Of a stretch of 64,000 bases of DNA, positions 47,451 to 62,400 are shown piece after piece. This DNA is from Anisakis pegreffii (Eukaryota > Nematoda > Chromadorea > Rhabditida > Anisakidae), in NCBI GenBank assembly GCA_035041965.1, contig JAPYMA010000402.1:23635-87634 (forward strand). The letters are read 5' to 3'. Numbering within the stretch: position 1 is the stretch's first letter; each line of letters starts with the position of its first letter. A model generated the notes under the pieces. It searched no databases. It had not been told where the DNA came from and saw only the letters and a list, made by a program, of their open reading frames with translations. A program made the position numbers and the translations under genes.

Positions 47451-50400
47451 AATTTCTGTTTATACGAGTTATTTTGAGTAACAAAACACAAACAATTCCT
47501 CCTGCTCAACAACAAGCACATCCATAATAATAGTAATAATGATAATAATTATTCTATTACCATTGTCGGTCAGATAATTGTAATAGAATTATTGTGTTCG
47601 GCTTATTATAAACGAATGGTTAGACATGACTGTAATGGTGCACGATGAAAGGTAACTGAAGGTCACTCATCACATCGCACATCTTCCAGTCAACACTAGA
47701 ATGTGAGGAGGACTGAAGTTATTATTGCTGAACACGTATTAATTATAATTACCCTCTTCATAACTTTATTATAAGTTCATTTCGCTGAATGTTATATTGG
47801 CAGTACACATAGCGGTGGTGAAATTCCTTTATTGATTCGATCGAACTTTCAAATTATTGATTTCCTAAAGCATATTATTGAAATCCGTTCGGAGTGGTAT
47901 GTCTGCTTAAATATTTCCCTTTTCCCAAGCAAAAAGCTGCTATCATAATTGAGCAAAAATTTATGGTGCTCATAAACGATTAAGAAGTAATTATGTGAAA
48001 TTGCTTGCTGATAATCCTCATCAATCTTATGTTTTGTATTGAATGTTTTGTATGTTGGCTCTGAGATATACGTAAGCCGCTTTTATTTCCAGTTCATTTT
48101 AAAGATCCTATTATTTGTTTTTTATTCATCCTTGTTTTCTTGCTCGTAATTATCGACATACCTCCTGAGTAACCTTCAAATTAAATCATTCCGCAAAATG
48201 GCTCGTAAAATCGTGCTTTATCCTACGTTTTCACTCTGATGCAATCAACTAGCACTATTGCAGTAGTCATTTCCTTCCAACAAACACTGTGTTTTGTTAT
48301 CTTACCAATTTTGAAATCCTCTCTCCATGAAAGGCGATCGAATTTATCTATATAATCATTCAATTTCAAATAGCGGAAACAATTCAATCAATTTCTTGTC
48401 ACAGCATTGTCCATTAGTTATCGAATTGATTATTCTTTATCACCGATTCATTGAACTGTCAAATATTCGAGATGCACACTCGGAAGTAGTATACATACAT
48501 ACATTGTAATACATTCATCGAAAATTACTTCGAAATTCAAAATATTCTATTTGAAGTTCGGATTGCTGAACAATGCAATTGTTGTTTTCGATTCGATTAC
48601 TAACTGCTTATCGACGTGGTAAACAGTGGTTCCTTCATACTTCCTTTATTTGTCATACCTCTGTGATCCATCCGGTTTTGTTTTATATGTTACATTCATC
48701 GAGCAAAAATTCATTCCGAATCGCCGTTCATTTACAAGAACTACTTTAGCGGTCGCCCCCAAATGTCACTTCCACTCATCATCTCTCTTCGTTTCACATC
48801 TTAATTGTTATTTTCTTATTTGATATTATATAAGACATATATTCATTGACAATTTAAATGTACCTTCATGCGTCGTCAATGCTTGCTTGTTTGTGTATTT
48901 GTGCGCATGTGTTTATTATGTTATGTATGTGATGGATTATTTTTTCAATTAACATTATTCTCCTCATCAGTAAATAACTGGTTTTCGATTGTTGATGTTT
49001 TCTTCTTATTCTTCAAAAAATTCCTTCATTTTGTCATGGAATTGGCGTTTGTGAGTGTGTGACTTATAACTGACCATCTTTTATCAATAACAACCGAATG
49101 ACATTTTCATAAATGCTTCAGCTTTTCGTTTTTGACAAATTCGCTATTGGATCGATACGACCAATCGAACTGTGTACACTTTCTTTCATTCATCTCCTTA
49201 CATATGCTTACGTTTAAGTAACTGTTAATTCATTGCTACCTCAAATCTTCTCAAAAAATTAATTGAAATCATCGGAGGCTGACTACTTGTTCATTGCATC
49301 CGATGCCTTAATGAGTTTGATCGAAACCGAAATTCTTTCAACACCTATTTGTTTGTTGATTCGTTTGTTTGTGTGTTCATCACTTGATTTATAATCAAAT
49401 TAAGAACACGTATAAATGGTTTTTTCGAAGCCTACGTTTGATTACTGCTAATAAGTGATATTTGTGAATCGCTTTTTGGGTTGTTTGTTTTCTTTTGTCT
49501 GCATTATGTTTTCGCTGCAAATTACAAGGAAGAACCGTAACGAGTTGCACACACTATTATCGCACGGTGTGAACGGTGAGACTGTGCAGTCCATACTGTG
49601 AGTGGATATACTGTCAGCGCATGAACACCACCTCCACATGCTTCACATCCATAATCCAAATGTTAATTTTCGAGATTTGTCGATTGTCACATTTCGTGAG
49701 TAATCGTAAATGTCAAGAAATGTCGTCTTGAATATCACTTAAAACTTATTTTTTACGGACATTGCTTCATTTCGATTCATTAGTTTATGCACACACCGAT
49801 AATCATCTTTCTGTCCGATATGACGCACTCGCTATTGAACCAAAATGATGTTTTTTGACGACTGATGGAATGTGTTGTTGAAGAAATTGGGTTGTTTTGA
49901 AACAGTAATGAAAAATTGCGATGAAATGATCGTAATTAGTTAATGATTAAGAATTGATTCGAATGGGAACTGCTTTGTTCAGATGAAGTATTGCCGAAGA
50001 AGGAGATTGAAGGCTGAAACAAGAAGACACACCCTTCCTTCTTTCAATTTCTTTCAATGATCAACGCACAAATGCATTTTACTCAAGTACATTGATTCAC
50101 TATACGTACCATCCACTCATTTTTGATTCTTTTTAATCGTTTTCTATCCTCATTGCGCACGTATACATATCTGGATGATCCACACTGATGGGATTGATAC
50201 GACTATCAGGTGATCGATTGATTAGAAAAAGGAGTGATTCCTAACATCACTAATCAGCATGCTTATAATTAGTTTGTATAAAATATTAACGTAATAATGT
50301 GAAATATTACGTAATTTCATTCAATTTTTGATATCCTATATCGTTTAGTATGGAAACATTACTACAGATGAATATCAAATGCGCACCCGTATTGTGTTTG

Positions 50401-53400
50401 TGTGTGCAGCATTGAAGTTGGAGCTAGAGAAATTATTCGCGTTTGATTGATTTGCATTTTCTTTGCGTCTAGATGCGATAATGATATGATAATGAGAATG
50501 ATGATAATTTTGTCATTGTAATATGATGGCGTTGAGCGTTTTAAACTGCATTTAATTTGTTTCAATACCGATTCATTTCCATACGATAAATTATCTCAAC
50601 ATTTGATTATTCATTTATCAATGTCACCAGTTTGATTTTCAGTATTTTATTTGAACGTTTATAGCGTGTCGTTTTACAACCAAAAGCTTTTATTCCAGAT
50701 AATTATTGTGTAATTGTTATTGTTGCATTAGCACACGCATCAATGTTTTTATGATATAATTCATTTAACTCAGTGTTTCTTACGCTTGCAAGCTCCATTA
50801 TCCTCTTCGATGATCTGTCTGGCAGACCGTCATCACTTCCCTCCATCCCTCACCCTCCTCCCTCCCCGCCCACTACAAAAATTTACTGTTCCCACGCATT
50901 GCATCGGGAACAAGTCAGGAACAACAAACCGATCCCGAAATTTCTCAATTGCTTGAAAGAAATTAATTTTCTGGGATGGAACAAGTATATTCACAGATCA
51001 ACTGCAGAAAGAATATGAACCTTAGCAGCTAGCAACGAAAATCAATGAAAAAATCATTGGTCAACGAAGAAAATATTGGAATTTATCAACAAGTTACCCC
51101 CTGACCATCCAAATTACCCTGCAAAGGGTAAACAACCCCCCCCCCTCCCCTCGCCCCTATAAGAAACTCTGAATTAAGTGAATGATTTATGATTGATCTC
51201 CATTCATGCTTAATGAACATAACTAATTTTCAGCATCCAAACGAACGACCACTAACTTGAGTGATAACAGTTCAAGAGAACTTCTAAGCGCATCGTCAGA
51301 CTCAAGCAAGCCTCCTCCTATTCCCAGTGTTCCACCACCGGATATTACCGATTCTCAGTTATCTAATATTTTTGGTAGCGTATTCAGTTGATTTGTCGCA
51401 CTGTTTCACACTGCGGCTAGTGTATTTGTGTGTTTCACTTTTTTATGTTAGCAGTGGTTTATGATCGGTTGAGATTGAATGAAGCGATAAATCGAAAATG
51501 TTACAGCAATTCACATATTTTCTCATATCTCCCGTCGAAATGAATTGCGAAACCATTCAAAACCATTCGTTCCGTATTTTGGTGCTCTTCGTAATTTACG
51601 ATTTCAACCCGAACGTACAACTGTTCAATTTCCTATACAACCTTACATTAGAAGCGATTGAAAATTGTTGCAAAATGGGTTCAGGAAAATGATCGATCAA
51701 TACATTTATTACCCACAATAACCATGACAATAAAATCGAGAATGGTTACACCAATAATAATAACACTGATAATCTAAGTGGATTGATAAAAACAACCGTG
51801 ACACCAACAAAACTTCGAACCAAGAAAAATAAATATAATCCGTAATTAAACGTTCAGGAACAAGTAATTTAACGTCAACGAAGCGATCGCTTAACAGTAC
51901 CAACACGATGACCACAAAAGTTGAAACAACCGTTCGTCAGTGGTCAACTCCAGTGCAAAAAGTTGTTGAAGGACAACCGCCGAGACCAGTGAGTTTATTC
52001 ACTGATATCTCATTAAGTAGATGGAAGAGATTGATTCTGACTGAACTGCGACTATCTTTAATCATTCTATTGCTCAGCTTGAAGAATATTTCATTGCACT
52101 TGAGGAATTTAACTTCCTTTACCCAGCTCTTCATTCCTCTTGACACCTGCCCTTACAATCGCAGCTACGTTGTCGTAGCAGTTGAAATTACATTAGATTT
52201 CTAACAAGAAGAACACAAAGAACACAAATTTTTCCCTTGTGTGAATTTTAATCATTGAATTAATTCAATTATGTGGAATGTTGCTCGTTCCATTCGAAAG
52301 ATATTTTGCGATTTTTGTATGTTGATTCACTGATTAATTCGCAATTAGTATTCGTTCGAAATTTTTCATGAATTAATGGCAAAATACCAGTCAGTCATGC
52401 ATTCTAACGATTCCACTATATTCTCACTTGTTGAATTACGCTCTAAACAATAAAGGCACTTGAAAGATTCGAATACTCCAACTTTTTATCTATTGGTTTC
52501 GAGCTGAATGAAAGAAAATGCAAATTTTTATCGAGCGATTCAATAAATCATTGTATTCAATGAATCCGGCTATTTTATGAATGCTGTTCGTTATGCGATA
52601 TAATGTTTCTCAAAGAATTGCATGACAACCTTCATTCAGCTACACCACTGTCAGCCACATATAATGAGTGCAAAAAAAAATGTTTCTACCATAAACTGGT
52701 CGTTGTTACTGCAAAAGGTAGACGAATACATCTCTGACAATAAGCAATCCGTTTACGTTCCCTTTTCTTCTCCAAATCGCTATAGAAATCTTATTTTTGT
52801 TATGATTGAATATACCTACAATAGTATCATTCCCGTTGGTGTCGTGATCGCATTCCAGTACATTCGAGCAGTTGTAATCATATTCTTATATGTCGACTAT
52901 TTGGCTGTTTACTGATGTCAGTTCATCCTTTGTCTTACATTAAAATTAGAATTGTTCCAAAATGATTCCAACCTCAATTCTAAATAAAGCATTTTACATT
53001 GTATTGTTATAAATTTCAAAATTTCTATTGCTTCCTCCATCACCTGTGGTTTATTCAACGCGGATACAACTTGTTTTCCGTTTTTGTCAGAAAATTTCAT
53101 TGATCAATTCATACGCTTTTTGGAAATTTCTCTCATTTTTCGTCTTGTTATGTTGATACCTATCAATATAAACCAATATGGTGAATTCAAAAGTTGGTTT
53201 TTGCGAAAGGCATAGATTTATTTGAGTAGACGATGTGTTTGAGCGGAGGTACATGATGATTTTATGATGATTAAATCGAATATCAATTTAAATGTGATCA
53301 ATAGAAAGCCAATTTACGTAATAATAGATACGAAACAGGTTTTCGAACTACGATGTATCTTGATGTTTCGTTATTAATGAATGCTATGTATGCATCGCGT

Positions 53401-56400
53401 TGTATACCATACATATATGTATGTGTTTCACGATGACATTGATGTCTCGATTTTGATTCTTCGCTTTGATATCATTCAGCGTTATTTAATCTGTTAATGT
53501 TCTACATTCATTTGCATTTTATTATCTTCCGTGTTTATTCTGTCTATCACCTGGGATATTGGTGTTCGTGAAAATATTCGTCGTTCATATTCTCACTGCT
53601 TTATTGGTGACGATGAGATTCGTGAATGATTTTGATTGCTGACTAGAAATTGCATTGATTGGCTTCTATCGCCTTCCTGCGTGATGCAACACAAACGTTA
53701 TTTGATGCAGCTGTAGTATTGTGACCATTGTTGTGCTCAATCAAGACTGATAATTGTTTATCACTAATTCATAATGAATCAGCAAATTAACTATCGACGA
53801 TTTTCACCGAGGTTCATTGAACGCCTCAGAGTTTTTGTACGTCTCATTTCTTATTCGTGTAATCTAACAATTTTAGCCATCCGATATTCTATAATCTTAA
53901 ACGAAAATCGTAATTCCGAGTTAAATCAGCATTCAAAACTGTGCTGAACTATAATTTTGTGAATTACAGTCATTTTGAAATTTCATCTCGAATATTATAG
54001 CCCATTGAATGCACAGTGAAATCTTTCGATTCTTGTTCACTTATCACACTTTGTTGTTTCACCCAGCCATGTACTCCTGCGATTAAGCTTTGACAATGCT
54101 CAACTACCTTTCGAGAGTCAGTTTTTCCATGAAAGAATAATCCTTGTGCGGCAATTAAACGTGATCATTCGAAACAAACTGAACAGACGGAACTATTTTC
54201 ATATTTTTCGCCAAGGATCATTGTTTTTCATTGGTTTATTTTCAAATTTCCGCAGTACACTAGAAAAGTAATTTGTGAGAAAGACGTGTCAAAGATGAAC
54301 AATAAAAAAAAGACGAAGATAAATTGAAAAGATGAAATTTATACACTTCGCTTGCAACAGCTGTCTGGAAATCGAAGAATTTTCATGTGCTGAATTGAAT
54401 TTATTGACATCGGTTTCATTTTCCAGATGAATTGTTCAATTTTCATGACTGAATTCTCAAACTATTAATCGTATCAATTCAAATTTCTCATCCAAAAAAA
54501 ATCAAATGTAGTCGAAAAATCATTCATCAAATAGTTGAAATGAATGCTGTTAGATAATCCGATCATTAACATGAATGCTCTTCTTAAGATCTTAACATGA
54601 GTTTATTTCAGGAAGATAATCCGACCACAATAACCGGTGAATCAAGAAGAGCCGACATAAGAACGATCACTCCGAACTATAAATATGGCACTGAAAAATC
54701 AGTTCGTTTTTTCGATTCAACATCTCTGCACTCATACCCAAAACCAACCAGTATTCCACTCAAAATTTTGTGGTGTCAGGCTTGCGTAATTATATTCAGA
54801 AATTTTGAGAGATGCGATGCTCAAACACACAAATCAATTTACTATATGTACACTGTCTTAATGTCAGTTTCGGGAAATTGAAATATCAGTGGAAAGGTTG
54901 TGATCATACCATGAATTTCACGCACCGTGTATGACCTCGAACGAGATACTGAATTTGAAATATGTCAAATTTCAGTCTTACGAAATGAAATTTGGTTCCT
55001 CCACAAATCTTCCTGAAGCAGTTGGAGATTATAAGGTGATCAGTTGTTTTCTAATAGTACCGAAATTGAAGCTCACTCAGATCAGTTGAAGAGCGTGATT
55101 CCTCTTCTGTCCTGAAATTTATATTCACTGCAGTCAGTTTTAAGTTAAACTGCACGTCTGGAAAAGAGAGTATTGAAAATGTGTGAAAATGAGGTGCAAG
55201 CCATTGATAGAACGTATTCCAGTCGTTGAAAATAATGCAAGACAATTCGTCGAAGCATTTTGCGGTTGTTTTAGCAAAAATTGCCAACGTTACCAGTTGC
55301 ACCAAAACATTTCTTGTCCCTCTCAACGCCAGTCATAACCCTCAAATTGCTACGTCCGTTTGTATATGGTGGGTTGTGCACTAATTGATATTCCATGCAA
55401 ACTTTCGATAATATGATTGACTGATCAGTACACGCTCAAAAGGTGCACTGTCAAGAGATTCGCTGATCAATAGAATACTTTCTGAGACGGTGCTTTGTCA
55501 GGATGGGAGAAGAACGACGAGTTAATGTCATGTTATCGCAGTGAATGATTTAATTAAAAACAATGTTGAGGTGAAAGAGACGCAAGATCATTTCAAGTTA
55601 CAAATAATCGATCCAAAGGTTGTGTCTAATGCAAATATGCCAGCATCGTCCGGCACTGTTCCAGCTGCCTATCATCGAAATATTGACTTTCCCAGTGAAC
55701 ACAGCAAACGTTCATTCTTAAAGCTTGAACCAATGGAACAACGCAAAATACGTGTATGTTTCTAGTGACTTCCTTTACGACTCTTCATACACATCTCATT
55801 CGCAGACTTTAGAAGTTTTGCAAAGCAGTTATGTCTTGCAACAATCAAATTTCATCATACCGAACTGAAAGACAGCGTTCAAAAATTTCAAACACGCAAA
55901 TGACAGACAAAACTAACGTCAAATGACTCAGTCTCATCTTACTGAAACATAACATTATCATGTTTAAGCAATCATGCCTGATAGTCTTGTTACTTTGCGA
56001 ACATTTTCACTTAAGTTGTTCTACACGAAAGCTGTACGTTCGTAAACGACAATCATATTATTATTAATATAAAAGTTCCATTGAAACGACTGTGAGTGAA
56101 CAGTGTGCCCAATCCAGTCATGAATGATTCTAAGGAATTTTTAAAAAATTCCGTTAACAATAAATTTTTGATGTGCAAAAGCATTCCTTACTTATATTTG
56201 TTCAGTCTTCTATGTTTGCAAATACATTCAAATTCCATTTTGCTCCTTTCTAGTCGGCAACCAGTTTCGACGTTTTGAGAGTATCGTTGTTTTTTCGAAG
56301 TCTACAGTTTATGTGTTTGAACAAATCTTACGGCCTTTTACGACTCATTCGTATGTTGTAAGAATGCAATTTCTAATGGGTTTCTGAAATTTGAAGACCT

Positions 56401-59400
56401 GCCCCTGTTCTTGCAGTCACAAAGAAATTATTTGGTGTTCCGTGTGCAAAAGGAGATAATAAAAGTTCACAATACATTATGTAGTCCAAATACTTAATGA
56501 TCGATCACAAATACGATAAGAATGCTTGAATTTAGGCTTAAAATAATGATGTTTGTGCTAGGCGGGATATGATGCAGGCATATGATCCTTTTGCATCGCA
56601 TCCATGAGGATTATTGCACGAGTGTTTTACTCATGTCAGAAATCATTTTTGGTCATGCGATTGGCTGAAAGATTGGATAAAGTCATTTTTGCTTATGCAA
56701 CTAACAGTTAAGGTCCGATGATGCATTAATGAATATGTTAATGTGTTCAAAATGATTCACAATAAAAATATTGAATGAAGTACAATTTGAAGTCGACCCA
56801 AACTCGCCCGATAACAACAAGTGCGTATCTCACCGAGAGTCTCGATCGACATCGTGAGATGGAAGCATCTCGATTGAAGGAGTATTTGAGGGCAAAAGAA
56901 AGTGATGCCAATAAGCCGTGGAATAAACCTGATTGGCCTGCTTCAAAGGTATCACAATGATTCCAGCACCTTACCCTTACGCTCACTGAAATAGTTCGAA
57001 TATTCTGAAATTTTATCCATTATTTGAAGATGCGAAAATTTCTGTATCATTTTCATGTGTAACGGCATTTATTGCAATGAAAATTTTCAAAGAATCCATC
57101 CAATATCCATCATGAATTCTGTCTTACTGCATGGATAGAAGTTTCCAGTTCGATCATACAAAATGAAATTTATAATTGCTTGATTGATGTTTTCGATATG
57201 AAATTTAGTTTTTTTTTTGCAGTGGAAATCAATTAAAAAAATATCCGTTAGTGAGGTAATTTTACATTCCGGACAAATACTTTCCATAAGTGGTTTGTTA
57301 TTGCGAGCTTTTATCGTTGCAGGGAAGACAAGACAACGAGGAAAGTATTAGAGAATTGGAGGAGATCAGAAAGGTGATGATTGCACATTCAGTTCACTCG
57401 TTCTATTTATTTTTCGATTGCATCACTCATAATTATGAGTTATTTCGATGTACGTTGCAGACAGTTCAGCATGTCATCATCGATATTTTTCGGTCATGAT
57501 TGGATTTGAAGTCTATAATGCAACTGAAAATTTAATTTTGGAACAAATTTTGAACACATTCAAAAGGATATTCGAATATTAAATGTGAAAAGACTGAGAT
57601 TGTCAAATGATTCAAATAACTCGAATAAAGTCAATCAGTCGCAGATATGTAGATCACTGTGAGTGGGAATATACCGAAATCATGGTTCATGAATTATTTT
57701 TTGATAATTAAATCGGCAAACAAAAAAACTCAGTGTGGGAAAGAGGGTTGATTTTCGGGTGAATTGAGAGTGTAATTGAGGTGCTTGATGGATGAATAAT
57801 GCTACGTTGATTTGTGCCTCATTGCATTTAATCTGCATATAGCAAACATCATAAAATAAGCGATTAAATGGTGCAGAACAATCATTTATCATGCCCATAT
57901 ATATTTGTGGAACCTGAATTATCCTCTCATTTTACTACTATTCACTCATTCAAAATCTGTTCCTCTCAAACTGATCGTTCATATTTAAGAGAGTTATCTG
58001 TACTTATTGAATCCATTTTGACATTGATAAATTCAACTTCGAACATCTTACATTTACTCTTACAACTTACAACGCCATCTTACAACTTTACCACTGCCTA
58101 TATAATCTTTGTATTTCGACTTTTAATTTATATTGCAATATTTTCAACGTAAGTGAGCGATTCACTATGAGAAACATCTCCGAACAAATTGCTTCCCTCG
58201 TTCAGAATGTCATATATTGCGCACTTCTCTCAGCGAACGTCTGAAAAACTGCCACTCCGATCCTAACGAACCAATTTTTTTAGGTTCCATTCATTATCAC
58301 CAACACTATCGTTAGCATTATTATTGGTCGAATGTTTTGCTATGATTAAATGTGATATTTGATTTTCAGACGATCGAATCACTTCAGAAGGTTACTTACT
58401 CAGTGTGTGATACTTGCAACATTTTCCTTTCGAATGCACCAATTACTAACACCAAGTTTCTTATATCAATTACAAGCACTTTCACTCTTTATGTGCACCG
58501 CTGCCTTCATTATTACTCAAATTCAACATTTCAATCAGTTACTACTCAATCCAAACATCCCATTCTCTGAATAACTAGCCGCATTCATTACTTCGTCATC
58601 ATCCTAAAATGAAAAGCGGAAAGAAATTGTATGGTTGTATGGTTTGATTAAAATAGAACAATCGTGGGATTTAGCAGGTGTAATTTAGTTCAAGCAGTTA
58701 TGTGATTATTTAGTGGTATGTGACGAATCAAAAATTACTTTGAAGTCACGAAAAAAATCTGATTTCTAAAAGTATCCGAATAGATTCAACGACTTTGCAT
58801 CATATGACTGAATCGAACTTGTTACTGTGATGATAACTTCACCCAAACTTAATGGTTTTTTGTTTCATCACTGCGTGGATGTTTTTCGTTTCATCGGCTA
58901 ACATCACATCGTTTGACTATCTCACTGTTAACACCATTTTAACGGAACTGAGACAGAGATTAAATGGCTTGGTAAGGGCCATTATACCGAAATTATCCGT
59001 GGAATGGGTTTGGTTGGTACGAATAAAAAGAAATGCTATCAACAAAATGCTCCTCTACTGATGATATGCCGATTTATTGATATGTTCTATCTGAAACGAC
59101 CACTTTACCATGATCAAATATATAAACTGTTTTGCATGTGAGTTATCAATTCACTCTTCCTTTCCCCTTCGCATTATTCACACAATTTGAATTATATTCA
59201 TATTTCATCGATGGATGACTGTACTCTATGATTTCTATTAGAAAATGATCTCAGTTCGAAGAAATTTGAAGATTTATGAGCAGTTATTATTGTATCATTC
59301 TCACGAAGAACACAAAAAGTACTGTTCCATCAAAATGGATAAGGTTAATCCGAATGAAACGAATCACACCATAGAATGCCAACCATTTTTTGCGCAGTGA

Positions 59401-62400
59401 ATGATGGATCATAGTGCCATTTTAATTTCAGACAGGTAGAGGTGAACCGGACGACAACTTCGATCTCGTTGCAGACAGTCGTTATTTAATTGAGGTAACG
59501 TTTTGATGAAATTCTTCCGTTGAATTTACAAGCCACTTTCGGATTTTACTTAATCAGAAATAAATATAGTGTCTGGCAATTCATTAAGCGATCTCTGTCA
59601 CCTTATTCCTCTTGAATGATTTACAGCCTTACTTGTTAATAACGACGAGTCAATCAGTCATCAGAATACCTAAATCTATAGTACTTATTCGATTTCTTTC
59701 ATTTCACTCCCAAACATTCTTCAAATCGTGCTTTACTATTACATACAAAGGAGGGTTTTAAATTACCATTGATATGAGAAGGCATCATAAAAGATGTTAG
59801 TCTTGAATGCTTTGTTAATTAATTGCACAAGGATGCACGATTATATACTGCAAAAATATCGTCACTTTCTCTTCGCAGTTTCATTCTCATTTTACATTCA
59901 AATCAACAATACTGTTTACTAATTAAAAATTAATGGTATGCAAACACATACTACGCGAACAATATGTGCTATTATTATCATTGCATACCATTTAGTTACG
60001 AAAGAAATACTCGTAACAGCCATGATTAATGGACTGATTAAATACTATTATAAAAATTGACTGCAACGTAATTGTCATTATATCGTAGTAATAGTTCCAA
60101 TATAATGGCTTTCGATGATAATGCCAATAGAGCAGTCGAATGAATGCGAGAATGTTTTTTGTTCTTTTTACAAACTAGCATTCGAGTGTTGAATATTTAC
60201 ATAGAAATCAATAACAGTATTTATTTATAAAGCATAACACAACTACATATCTATCTTATTAGTGATCCTAAAACCAAATCCAACATTTCAGCAAGTACAA
60301 TAGCTGAAAGTCAGTATTGTATAATAGATTCTGTCCTCTTCTAACCTCACCTCACCTCCTCACCTCACTTCGTCGTTCGTCTCTATTATTCATTTATAAT
60401 AAGTCACTACTCATCCATCCTATTCACCCAGTTACTTTATGATACCATGATTCATTTCGTTATTTGATAGTGTTTGTAATGGATAATATTGTAAGTACTT
60501 TCATATTCTATCACTATATATTTCTTATCAACAAGATATTGATTTGATGTACCATATTACTCATTGAATTCATCATGTTTTCATTGATTAATTAATTGGA
60601 ATCACTTATCATGAAATAGTATCTCAACTCAACTGTGGAACTCTCAAATTGATGGTTGAAATCGAATTGCCATCAAGATATCATCGGAAGCCATTATATT
60701 AGAACCATTACTACGTATATGATGACAACTATATTACTGTAAATTTATAAATCAATGATATAACAGTTATTAAACTTATATAATAGTAATTAATCATGAT
60801 TTTTCAATAGCTGATTATGTGATTTCTAAGCAAACGATTGAAGATGTTGGGGTTGTGCGATTTCAAAATTTATATTTCATTTTCGATTCTTCGGTAATGA
60901 AAGATGTTGTGAAACACTATCGTAATTGTTGGGTTCACTTATGTATTCTAATGTTCTTGCCCATTCGAAAGTTCTTGTGTAAAAATTCAGAATCCAATCA
61001 TAAAATTCATTTGTTAATGATCAGTTCGGTGTTGACGAGAAATGCACAAAACTTGATGCAAAATGCTTCGGAGCGACAAATTATCGGTAATAGTTGAGGA
61101 TTGTAAACATGATATGTTAATGGCGGTATTATCTTAAGATCATTTGTCTGTCATGATTTCGATAACTGTTCAGTTACTAAATTTAAGCAGGAAATGGCGT
61201 CACAAAGTGGTGGTGAGGTCAGTTCATCACTAGCGCAGCCACAAAAACAGTTTCGTTCTTCTAATCATGAGGTTAGTGCGTTCATTTCGTTTCCTCATTG
61301 TTTCATAACTCTATGGTTTACATAATGATCTAGAACCTTCAAGTATATCTTCCATCCCCACAGAAATAACTTTTCAACGAGAAATTGCCTCATCGACACG
61401 TTATATTTAAAATTAAATTCGAGTCGATAGGATGGTGCCTTTACGAGCCAGGAAAATGCAATCAGCTGAAAAAGTAATCATATATCAGAAAATACAATCA
61501 AAAAATGAAAATAAGTTATGACAAGCAAAGGATCAGTCAGATTTTGTAAACGGCGGCTGAGAGCAGTGAATAGAGTAAATGCAGTCGAGTAGCGGCAAAG
61601 TTTGAAGTGTGTTGTTATTGAATCGAGCGGAAACATCTGTGACCAAGTTTCGTTGTCGGCAAGAACTCAATATTCTGTCTATGTTCAGCTTTCTTGAACA
61701 TTGCAATTGCAATTGTTTCAGTATTGTCTTTGATTAACTGACAATCAGTTATTGAAATGAACGAATTATTCGTTTGTGATATTCTTGGATCATTTCGTGA
61801 AATCAATACGATCATGAAAATGTTACGTGAGAAAATGTGGTTCAGTATAAATGCGAATATTTTCGAAACGGAGAGAGGAATGGAAAGTATGTGTTGGGAG
61901 GATTTATGACTGCGATTTGTATTCAACCAGGAGTATATGAGGAATTTGTCACAGTTGAGAGGATTATATAAAACCGGTTGTGTTTGGCTTGTTTCAATAG
62001 AGCATTTATTCTGAAAGCTGAGACTTTATGGGAAAGCATTCGTTCGCCTCTTGAAGTGAATTGTATTGATTACTTTCATCAAAAGTCTGCATTGAAGTCT
62101 TTGTGAAAAACTTTCTCATGAGGAGTGGTATAATACATGAATCATTGTGATTTAGTATAACAGATAAATCTGAATGAAGAGGTGATAAGTTTCGAAAATT
62201 TGCTTCCGTCACCACTAAGTGGAATCGCCGTTCTCCGTAATTCGCTTCTGCTGTTCCATACAGACATGATTCAGTTATATCAGGCCAAAATTGGAAACGA
62301 AAATCTTAAATTCGGTTATATATGCATGGTCTTAGCAATCATAAATGGTCTCTTCGTTTAGTAGCACCAAAATTAGGGTTTTTCGGAAATTGAGGCAGCA

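Larger units (their letters stand above)
41875..51233 (+). other. 9.4 kb first intron of the large gene
   Basis: No conserved coding exon was found. It contains an (AT)n microsatellite, a small hairpin at 43938-43954, a short codon-rich frame at 44701-44793, and a hAT-like fragment near its right end. Splice phase of the flanking exons is compatible with direct joining. A nested gene or alternative first exon is possible. Confidence 0.45.

Noticed and set aside
47234..47521. frames of about 65-95 codons over the AT microsatellite, both strands
   Set aside because: Ile/Tyr repeats produced by (AT)n; not genes.
60819..61097. 92-codon forward frame in an intron of the large gene
   Set aside because: Could hide an exon ending at 61085, but that would end in phase 1 and does not fit the phase-0 exon at 61191; no motif.
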